From the NCBI GenBank assembly GCA_947165145.1, contig CAMUZG010000007.1:1-64000 (forward strand): DNA of 64,000 nt. Reading direction: 5' to 3'. The translations under genes were made by a program, and so were the position numbers. The notes below the pieces were generated by a model. It ran no database searches. It had not been told where the DNA came from and was given only the letters and a program-made list of their open reading frames with translations. This stretch comes from an uncultured Selenomonadales bacterium (GTDB lineage: Bacteria > Bacillota > Negativicutes > Selenomonadales > Selenomonadaceae). Within the stretch, counting starts at the first letter, position 1, and every line of letters begins with the position of its first letter. Below, in pieces: positions 40,784 through 49,800 of this stretch.

Positions 40784-41341
40784 TTACTTGCCGCCGTAAA
40801 CACTGCGTTTCAAAATGCCGAGGTAGGGCAAGTTGCGATAATGTTGCGCGAAATCGAGACCGTAGCCGACGATAAATTCATCGGGCACTTCAAAGCCGCA
40901 GTAATCAATCGGAACGTCGACTTTGCGGCGACTGGGCTTGTTAAGCAGTGTGCAGACTTTGACGCTATTTGCCTTCTTGTCCATGAAATAATCAATCAGA
41001 TAGCTCATCGTCGTGCCGGAGTCGATAATGTCTTCCACGAGCAAAATATCGCGACCTTTGGGGTCGTTGTCGAGATTTTTGAGAATATTGACTTTGCCGC
41101 CGGTGTAAGAGTTTGCGTCGTAGCTTGAGGCGATGAGAAAGTCGAATTGCACGGGAATGGTCAGTCGCCGCACAACGTCAGTGTAAAACATGACTGCGCC
41201 GTTGAGAATGCCGACCGTTAAAAGCGGTTTTGCGATGTCTTTGTAATCCTCGCTGATTTGCGCACTGAGCTCCTTGGCGCGGGCGGCGATCTCCTCCTCG
41301 GTGTACAGTACGCGTTCGATGTAATCTTCCTTGCTTTTCAT
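40784..41341 (-). CDS. hpt: hypoxanthine phosphoribosyltransferase
   Basis: DILLVEDIIDSGTTMSYLIDYF PRPP motif; between tilS and ftsH. Confidence 0.95.
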   Translation of the reverse strand: MKSKEDYIERVLYTEEEIAARAKELSAQISEDYKDIAKPLLTVGILNGAVMFYTDVVRRLTIPVQFDFLIASSYDANSYTGGKVNILKNLDNDPKGRDILLVEDIIDSGTTMSYLIDYFMDKKANSVKVCTLLNKPSRRKVDVPIDYCGFEVPDEFIVGYGLDFAQHYRNLPYLGILKRSVYGGK

Positions 41342-41390
41342 GACAATCAACCCTTTCCGTTAAAATTTTGCGTTATGAAAAGTATTTTTT

Positions 41391-41570
41391 GATCTACTTT
41401 TCTTTGCGCGCACAAAGAAAAGTAGCAAAAGAAAGTGCGCCTCGCGGGGGCGTCCAAGTCCAAACGATTCCAACGTTAAGACTACCCGCAAGTCATAGTT
41501 CCGGCAAAACGTCCTTTCCGTGGACGTGTTGCCGGCGGCCGTCATCCATGACGGCCTCAAATTCCCGCAA
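41391..41570. repeat. intergenic three-hairpin repeat element, copy 1
   Basis: CTACTTTTCTTTG-CGCGCA-CAAAGAAAAGTAG; CGGCAAAACGTCC..GGACGTGTTGCCG; GGCCGTCATCCATGACGGCC; near-identical to 43456-43638. Confidence 0.85.
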
Positions 41571-41575
41571 TGTTT

Positions 41576-42505
41576 TTAGCGACTCGATATGTTTTGCGTG
41601 ATGAAAAGTCTTCCGTGTTTCAAATTGGCGCGAAGGTTTTTCGGCAACTCGACGCCAGATAAATTGTTGAGCAGAACTTTGCGGACGCCTTCAAAGTGCA
41701 CGAAGCCGAAATCTTTGATTGAGCCGACGACTTGCACTAAAAATTTTTTAATGACGGCGCGTTGAATTGCGGTGTGCAACTTCAAAAATTCTGCGCGGAC
41801 GATTGTGTTGTCGCGAACGACGGTTGGGAAAATTTTTTCGGTTTGCGCGTCGATGAAGTCTGATTCTTCCGCCGCGACTTCGCCCAATCTGCAAAGCGTC
41901 TCAACAAGTGCGGGATTGAATTTTTCCAGCGTCGGGGCGAGTTCCAAGCGGATTTTGTTGCGTGTGGCGTCGAGTTCAAAGTTGGTTGTGTCCAATCGCG
42001 GAGATAAATTTCGTGCGCGACAAAATTTTTCAAGCTCAACTTTTCTGAACGGCAACAGCGGGCGAATCAGCAAGCCGTATTGCGTCGATGTGCGCGATTT
42101 GATTGCCGATAAGCCTGTTGATGTCGCGCCGCGCAGAATTCGCATTAAAATCGTTTCCGCCTGGTCGTCCGCGTGATGAGCAGTGGCAATCGCGTCGCAA
42201 TTCAGTTCGTGTCGCACGTTGCTCAAAAAATTGTAGCGCAGAATTCGTGCGGCAGTCTCGACGGAAATTTTTTCGTCCGCCGCGAATTTGCGAACGTCAC
42301 CGTTGCCAACGACAATTTCAACGTTGCGTGATTCGGCGAAGGCTTTGACAAAATCTGCGTCGTCGATTGAAGTTTGTCCACGCAAACCGTGTTCAAAATG
42401 AGCGATTGCGACTTCAAGTCCGAAACGTTGCCGCACGTTGATTAAAAGTTCCGCAAGGGCAAGAGAGTCCGCGCCGCCCGATACCGCAATCAACACCTTG
42501 CTCAC
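41576..42505 (-). CDS. tilS: tRNA(Ile)-lysidine synthase (short form)
   Basis: KVLIAVSGGADSLALAEL PP-loop; ATAHHADDQAETILMRILRGA. Confidence 0.93.
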   Translation of the reverse strand: MSKVLIAVSGGADSLALAELLINVRQRFGLEVAIAHFEHGLRGQTSIDDADFVKAFAESRNVEIVVGNGDVRKFAADEKISVETAARILRYNFLSNVRHELNCDAIATAHHADDQAETILMRILRGATSTGLSAIKSRTSTQYGLLIRPLLPFRKVELEKFCRARNLSPRLDTTNFELDATRNKIRLELAPTLEKFNPALVETLCRLGEVAAEESDFIDAQTEKIFPTVVRDNTIVRAEFLKLHTAIQRAVIKKFLVQVVGSIKDFGFVHFEGVRKVLLNNLSGVELPKNLRANLKHGRLFITQNISSR

Positions 42506-42557
42506 GCCGTCAAAAATGTTTGAGCCCGCGCAGATGTCAATGAACTTTTTAAACAGT

Positions 42558-42592
42558 TAAAAAGCACCCCCTGCCGCAGAAAGTGCAAGGGG
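42558..42592 (-). terminator. terminator after the S1-domain gene
   Basis: minus strand GCCCCTTGCACTTTCTGCGGCAGGGGGTGCTTTTT. Confidence 0.55.
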
Positions 42593-42595
42593 CAG

Positions 42596-43015
42596 TCAAT
42601 CCGAACGACGCGAACCGCGACCGCCGCGTTTGGAATCGGTTTTTCGTTTGAGGTCGGTCAATCGCTCGTCGCTGTCTTTGAGGAACTTAGACAACTTGTC
42701 TTCAAATGAAGCTGACAGTTGCCTTTGCGGGCGGCGAAAGTCTCCGCGTCGATTTGGTTTTGGTGATTGATTTTCGCTTTCGACGGGCTTGGGTTTGGCT
42801 TGTTTCAAAGACAGCGCGATTTTGTTGCCGTCGATGTTGACGATTTTGACTTGAACTTTGTCGCCCTCGTTCAAGAAATCGTGCACGTCGTTGACATAAA
42901 CGTCAGCGACTTCGGAGATGTGAATCAATCCGACTTTGCCTTCCTCAAGCTCCACGAAAGCACCGAAATTGGCGATTCGCGTAACTTTGCCTTCCACAAT
43001 GCTACCTGCTTCCAT
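42596..43015 (-). CDS. S1 RNA-binding domain protein (YabR-like)
   Basis: MEAGSIVEGKVTRIANFGAFVELEEGKVGLIHISEVADVYVNDVHDFLNEGDKVQVKI; basic tail. Confidence 0.9.
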   Translation of the reverse strand: MEAGSIVEGKVTRIANFGAFVELEEGKVGLIHISEVADVYVNDVHDFLNEGDKVQVKIVNIDGNKIALSLKQAKPKPVESENQSPKPNRRGDFRRPQRQLSASFEDKLSKFLKDSDERLTDLKRKTDSKRGGRGSRRSD

Positions 43016-43054
43016 TGCCTAAATACGTCCTCCCGAAAAATTTTTTGTTGCGTC

Positions 43055-43333
43055 TCAGGGTCGCGCGGCTTGATAGGGCATTTCGCCTTCTTTGGTGAAT
43101 CCTAAATCTTCACGCGCCAGACGCTCAATGTTTTTGATGTCCTGCAGTTCGGCGAGTTCCTTGCGCAATTTTTCGTTCATCGCCTTTGCCTTTTCCAGTC
43201 TTTTGTCGGCAATTCGTTGGCTTTCATTAACGTGAGCAAGGTGCACCTGTTGAGAGATCAAAACCGTTGAGAAGTAAGCGATCATCGCGAACATCACCAA
43301 CGCAAACCAGTTAAAATTTTTTCTTTTCCGCAT
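43055..43333 (-). CDS. septum formation initiator (FtsB/DivIC family)
   Basis: single TM plus coiled coil EKLRKELAELQDIKNIERLAREDLGFTKEGE; synteny with yabR-tilS. Confidence 0.87.
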   Translation of the reverse strand: MRKRKNFNWFALVMFAMIAYFSTVLISQQVHLAHVNESQRIADKRLEKAKAMNEKLRKELAELQDIKNIERLAREDLGFTKEGEMPYQAARP

Positions 43334-43455
43334 TGCGCCGCCTCCTCAGCTTTTGCATATAATAGCAGTTAGTTTTATCTTTCGCAAGGTTTAATGGGGA
43401 TGAGGTGTGGGGTGCCTCGCGTTCGCGGCGTTCAATTAACCTTAAGTATTTGTTT

Positions 43456-43638
43456 GATCTACTTTTTCTTTGCGCGCACAAAGAAAAAGTAGCAAAAAGA
43501 AAGTGCGCCTCGCGGGGGCGTTCAAGTCGTAACTGTTCCAACGTTAAGACTAACCGTAAGTCGTGGTTCCGGCAAAACGTCCTTTCCGTGGACGTGTTGC
43601 CGGAGGCCGTCATCCTTGACGGCCTCTACTTCCTGCGG
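43456..43638. repeat. intergenic three-hairpin repeat element, copy 2
   Basis: same order of three hairpins as copy 1; first stem is 1 bp longer on both arms. Confidence 0.85.
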
Positions 43639-43737
43639 CGAACTCTGTTCACTGCGATAAAAAAATTTCAGCGTTATTTCAACAAGCTACATTGTATTTC
43701 CTGCCGCAGTCAAAACTTTTTGACGTGACGTTATGGA

Positions 43738-43781
43738 TAAAAAAAAATCTGCCGCTCATGTCGAGTGACAGACTTTTTTTC
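43738..43781 (-). terminator. terminator of the giant gene
   Basis: minus strand: agtctgtcactcgacatgagcggcagattttttttt. Confidence 0.7.
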
Positions 43782-43848
43782 AATTAGGAATTAGGAATTA
43801 GGAATTAGAAATTATTAATTCCACATTCCACATTCCTAATTTCAAATT
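43781..43848. repeat. heptanucleotide short repeat, inverted pair after the giant gene
   Basis: CAATTAGGAATTAGGAATTAGGAATTAGAAATTATTAATTCCACATTCCACATTCCTAATTTCAAATTG. Confidence 0.75.
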
Positions 43849-43849
43849 G

Positions 43850-46800
43850 TTATTCGTCTTTCTTGCTGAATTCGCCAATATTGTGGTCAGCAACGTAGGT
43901 GTTGCCGTCGCCGAGTTTGTATTCGACAGCCGCAGTGCTCTGAACGTCGAGATGTGAGCCGTCAGTCAAATCAATCGTGATGCCTTTGTCGGTGATGTCA
44001 ACTGCGGCAAAGTCTTCGGCGTCGAGATAGGTCAAGTCGACAACGTCGCCGTCGTGTGCGTTCTGAATAACGTCGTTGCCGTTCTCCTGCGCGAAGAAGA
44101 ATGTATTCTTGCCACTGCCGCCGATGAGCGTGTCGTTGCTGAAGTTGTCGCCGCCCCAAATTGAGTTGTCGCCGCTACCGCCGATAATCAAGTTGTCGGA
44201 GTCGTTGCCCGCCAAGATGTTCCTATCGCCGTTTGCACGAGAGGCGTCGAGGACTGCGATGTCGCCGAGGTAAACTGTATCTTCGTCATCGCCAAGGAAG
44301 ATGTCAACGTCGCCCATACCTTCGCTGACCGTGAGCGTAGGTTTGTCGCCGAGACCAACGTAGCATTCGGTGAAGCCGTCGAACTCAATAACGTCTTCGT
44401 CGACTTTGGTAAGCATGCCGTTGATAATCATTTCTTGGTCTTGCGCGTCGGTAATGGTCAGCAAGTCTTCGGTGCCGCCGTTGAATCCGATAACCACATC
44501 ATCGCCGACGAGTTCCACGCTTGTGACTGCCGCGCCAGGCATGATGTAAACTTCGTCAGCAGTGTTCGCGTTGGTGCCGTCAGCGAATTCAAAGCCGTCG
44601 ATAGTGTCGTGACCGTCGCCCGCCGCGAAGAAGAACGTTGTCTTGCCGGTCTTTTCGTCGGAAGTGTTGCCCTGCATGAGGTCGTCGCCGCTCCTGGAAC
44701 GAATGGTGCCGTTGCCTGTGCCCGCAATCAAAGTGTTGTTAGCGTTCTCTTCGCCGGTGAGCGTTGCATTGCCGCTGCCGAGCTCAACTTTGTCGAAGCC
44801 GTAGAATTCGACAGCCGAACCGTTCAAGCTACCTCTAGCGTCGTTCAAATTGACGGCAACGGGTCCTGTGTACTCGTTGAAGCTGAGTCCTGTTGTTCCG
44901 TCGCCGATGAAGGTGTCAACGTCGGTGTCGTTCGGTACGCTAAGATCACTGCCGTCCTGCGCGATAGCTACGTTGCGGGAATTTCTGCCGTCGGTGAGCT
45001 TGAGTTCGTACGGTGCGGCGGGATTGAGCGAATCGGCGGAAGTAACCGTTGCAGCCGAAGCCGACAAGCCGTTGAATGTGAGTTGAGCGTTGCCCGAACT
45101 CATCGTCAAACCTGCGGGACCGTAGCCGAATTCCAAAGCCGACAAGTCGTTGACGCGAATTTCGTCGCTGTCGTCGCCGAAGCCACTGTTAAAGCCGTTG
45201 ACAGTGTTGTTGCCGTCCGTCAAAGCAATCGTCGCGCCGCCGTCACGCAAATTCGGGTCGGTGATGTAAATTTGGTTATTGCCCGCGCCCGCGTCAACGG
45301 TATCATCTGCGCCGACAAGAACCGTATCGTTGCCCGCGCCCGCCGCGATTGATGAGCCGTCGCTCTTCTGCGTGTCGGTTGAATTCTGCGCGTAATTGCC
45401 TTTCAAGATAAACGAGTCGTCGGATTTTCTCGTATCGAGCGTGCCGCCGTCGCTGTGCGTGAATCCGACAGCTTGCTTGTCGCCCGTGGCGTCGATGATG
45501 TCCGCTAAGGTTGAGCCTTTGCTTGCCACGTTCGTGCCGAAGCTGATCACCGCGTCGCCCAAAGTCATTGTGCCGTCGCCGAATTTGATTTCGTTCGATT
45601 TGATTGCGTTCCCAATGTCGCTGTAGTCGAACGTTTGAATGTCGGCGTTATCATCATAATTTTCGAGAGTGACTTTGCCGTTCGTCGCGACGATAACGGG
45701 GCTACCGTCTTCCACGTCAACAGTCGCTTCGGCACCGTGACGCACAACAACGCTGTCTTGACCGTCGCCCGTCGTGACAAAGGTCGGGGCGTTCGGGCTG
45801 TCAATCAAAGCAACGTTGTCGCCGCTACTCAAGCCAATTGTCTGCAAGCCTGTCATTGTCGGGTCGATGTAGAATGAACTTTCACCGAGCGCGAGAATTG
45901 CGGAAGCTGATGTGCTTTCCGTTATCGGCATGAAGTTCGGATTGATAGCGTAGACGCCGTCTTCGTTCACTGTGAAAGCCTGCCCTTCCGACGCAACGAC
46001 ACGTTCGCCGTTGATGTTGTAAGTGTCCGCCACGCCGACAGTCAACGTCGCGTCCTTGTCGAGACCGCTGATAACGGTGCCGTCGTCGCTAAGAATCACG
46101 CCGCTTGAATCGCCCGCTAATGTGTAAGGTGCGCCGTTGATTGTTACGGAACCTTCAGGCAATGCCATAATCGCTTTTGATAACGCGCCCGCAATGTTCG
46201 TGCCGTTCGATAAGCCGAGAACCGCCGTGATGTCTTGACCGTCCGTCGCCAATGTTACTTCGTCGCTCGTCGTGGCGAAAGGTTGCCCGTTTACGTTGAC
46301 CATATCAAACGAACCGCTCAACAAACCGCTGAGTCCGTCGATATTCACAACGCGGCTTTGAGCGTCGGTGATGAAGTCAACCGTGGCGTCGACAGTGTCG
46401 GTGACGTTGAAGATGTCGTTGACGAAAGTAAAGGTGCCGTTGCCCGCCGTGGCAAGCGTCAAGTTCGGTGCAGTCGTGACAATCGCGCCGCCGTCGAGTC
46501 CAAGAATCGAACTGATCGCGCCGTCGATAACGGGCACGTCGACTTGACTGTTACTGATGTTGAGCGGAGTGCCGTTAATCGTCGCGGTGTTCACGTCGTA
46601 GACGATTGCGTTGTCGAGACCGTTGATTAAGCCGTTCAAGCCGCGAACTTCCGTAACAAGTCCGTCGTCAGTGCCGAGTGATACCGGTGTCCGCGTCGCG
46701 CTGAACGTCAAAACATTTTCGTCGTTGAGATTGAAATTGTTTTCGTTCTGATGAACAGCAAAGTTGCCGTCGTCGTCAAGCAATGCGCCCGTGACTGATG

Positions 46801-49800
46801 AATTGTTCATCGTGAAAGTTGTCGGCTGATTAGTCGTGAAGGTGTGACCATTGATTCCAAAAGTGCCCGCGCCCGTCTCGATATTGCCGTCGCTGTTGAC
46901 AGTCGCATTGCCGCCCGTAATCGAGTAAGAAGTGCCGTCGACGTTCAAGCCGTTGGAGAAGTCGCCGCTTATCGAGTCGGCACCAGTGACCGCAGTGAGC
47001 TTGCCGTTCGTGACGGTGTAAGTGACGTTGCTCGGTGCGTTGAAGGTTTTATCGACAGTGAGCGCGCCAGCTTTATCCGTCTTAATCGTGGCGTTATTGA
47101 GCCCGCTGACAGTCACGCCGTTGGTTGAGCCGATTTCGTCCAAGCCGTTGATTGCATTCGACGCGATGTTAACGCTGTAGCCGTCAGTGTCGCCCGTGAC
47201 GTTCAAAGTGTCATTGCCGACAGTCAAGCCATTCGCAGTTGCCGTGACGTTCGTTGCCGCCGCTGTGTTCACGGTCTTGTTGTCGATGTTGACGGTGCCG
47301 TCAATCGTCAAGGATTTGCCGTTAGCGTTAGTGGCAGTCGCGCCGCTCGTCAAGCTGACATTGCCGCTGTCGTCGAAGGTCGCAGTGCCGCCCGTGCCAA
47401 GTGTCATGCCGTCGAAGGTAATCGGGCTAATCAAATCAACCGCAACGCCGTCGTCAGTCAAAGTAGCAACTGTGTTATCCGCAACGGTGAGCTCAACGCC
47501 ATTCAAAGTGTAAGTAGCCGCGCCGAGTCCGAGTGCCGTCGATGCAGGTGAGATGACGTTCGCCGCCTTGTCGATGTCAAGAACGTTATCGCCGATTGTA
47601 ACGGAGTTGTCGTTGGCATTGGAAGTGATCGTAGCGTCGCCGCCGATTAGCGAATTGTTGCGGTTGAGTGCAAAGGTCGCGCCCGCCACGTCGTCAAGAT
47701 TGGCAATGGCAGTTGATGCACCAGAGAATTTAACGCCGTCGGTTGTGCCGAGATTGTTGGCAAGTGATTCGTTATCGCTGATGTTGAGCGCGGTGTTGCC
47801 CTTGTTGATGACGGTTACTGGCGTTTCGTCGATGTCCGCCGCCAATTTGACATTGCCGCGTGAATCGAGAGTTTGACCGCTGGCAACGACTTTGCTGAAT
47901 TGCACGCCCTCATCAACGCTGACATTGCCGAATCTGTCAACGGTAACGGTGTATTCGTCGAGTGTGTAGCCGTCGAAGAACCAGCCGTCGTCGTCGTTGT
48001 ATTTGAGTACAGCGTCGTCGGTCGGTGCAGTGTAAGTCTTGCCGTCGATTGTGACGGATGCGCCCTTGTTGAGTCCGCTGATACTGTTGAGATTGCCGTT
48101 ATCGTCGGTGCCGAAGTCGACAGTGTCGTTGCCCATGCCGTCAATCGTGATTTCTTTGTCGCCAATAGAGTGAGTGCCGTCGCCCGCCGTGATGTCAACA
48201 TCTTCTGCGCCTTCAGCAGGTTTAATCGGAATGTCGCCGTCCGCGCTGATTTTGCCTTTGTTGATGTCGACTTCGTCCGCGTCGGAGACTTTTGGAACGT
48301 CGCCCGTTGCGTCGACAGTGAAAGAATCTTTGTCGCTTGAAGGCTTGACGGTGAAGGTTGATTCGGATCCGTCGCTGTTGACGGTGGTAACGGGCACATC
48401 AGCCAAATCGTTATCGATTTCCATGACGGAGCCGTTGTCGGTGATTGAGCTGAGCGTTTCGTCGTCAGCGTCTTTGTTCAAGCTGTAAGTACCGTCAGCG
48501 TCTTTATCCAACGTGCCATAAGTCTTCGTGGGATTGCTGGCGTCATCAACGACGATAGCTGATTCGCCGTTCTCCAACGTGTCTTTATCGACAGTGAGGT
48601 CACCATCGGGCGCGGCGATAAGTGTTGTCCAGTTAGCGTCTTCGGCAAGGTCTTCGAGCGTGAGCCCTGCGGTATAGTCTTTGCTGCCAGTCCAAAGTTT
48701 GTCGTCGGCATTGACGGGACCGAGTGCGCTGATTGTGTATTCGTCGCCGTTGACAGTGAATTTGTCGCCGTTGTTCATGCCGCTGACGGTTACAGTGTCG
48801 CCCGCAACGTTGACAGTCAAGCCGTCGCCCGCCGTGGCAGTGATAGTATCGTTGCCCGTGGTCGTGACGGATTTATTTGCCGCAAGCGTGACAGTGCCGT
48901 TGGTGAGCGTTGAAGTTGAGCCGTCGCTGTCAATGATAACGTCGGTCGTAGCGTTGTAATCTTTGCCGTTGACAGTGACATTGCCCGCCGAAGATTTAAG
49001 CGTCGCCGCGAAGTCGACAGTGTAAGCCGTATCGTCTTTGGTGACGGTGCCGAGTTTTGTTGTCGGATTGGTGACGTTATCCACGACGATTGAAGTTGCC
49101 GCAACGTCGCCGAGATTGAGCACGCCGTTCGTCAATGCGATAAGCGGAGTTGCGTCGCTGTCGTAAGTAAACGTGCCGTCCGCGAAGTTATCGGCAAGCG
49201 TTTTGTCCGTCGAGTTGTAAAGCCCTAAGCCGTCAATGACTTTGTATTTGTCGCCGTTGAGCGTGAACTCGTCGCCCGCAACCAAGCCGCTGATGTTGTC
49301 GACGCCGATAATCATGTCGCCGTTGATAACGGTTGCCGTGACAGTCTCGTCGCCGATATTAACGGGTTGTTTGACAGCCGCGGCGATTGAACCTGCGGTC
49401 AGTGCGACTTCTTTAACGTTGTCGGTGAGCGCGGGAATATCTTCCGTTGCGTCGACAGTGAACGGGTTGCGCGTGTTGTTCGGCGTGACGGTGAAAGTGT
49501 TATCTTCGTTGGCAGTGACAGGAACGTCCGCCGCCGAGCCGTCGATATTCATTGTGACGCCGTCGATTGCGATTGAAGTCAGCGCAGTATCTCCCGCCGC
49601 CAATGTGTAACCGTCAGCATCTTTGGTCAATGCGCCATAAGAAACGGTCGGGTCGTCGAGATTATCCACAAGAATCACTTCGCCGTTGTCCGCTAAAGTT
49701 TCAGCGTTGACGACAAGATTGCCGTCCGTGACTTCAAGCACAGGCGTCCAATTATTTTCGTCGGCAAGCGCGGTGATCGTCAAGCCGTTCGTGAAGTTGT

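Noticed and set aside
41360-41560. 66-aa ORF MRPSWMTAAGNTSTERTFCRNYDLR... (and the 100-aa equivalent at 43311-43613)
   Set aside because: It is the translation of the three-hairpin repeat element. Copies differ by frame-changing indels (e.g. the paired T/A insertion), so protein-coding function is unlikely.
44435-45352. 305-aa and dozens of other plus-strand ORFs within 43.8-64 kb
   Set aside because: Antisense to the giant repetitive gene. Identical ORFs recur at the 1161-bp offset (49236/50397, 49866/51027), which shows they are by-products of the repeat.
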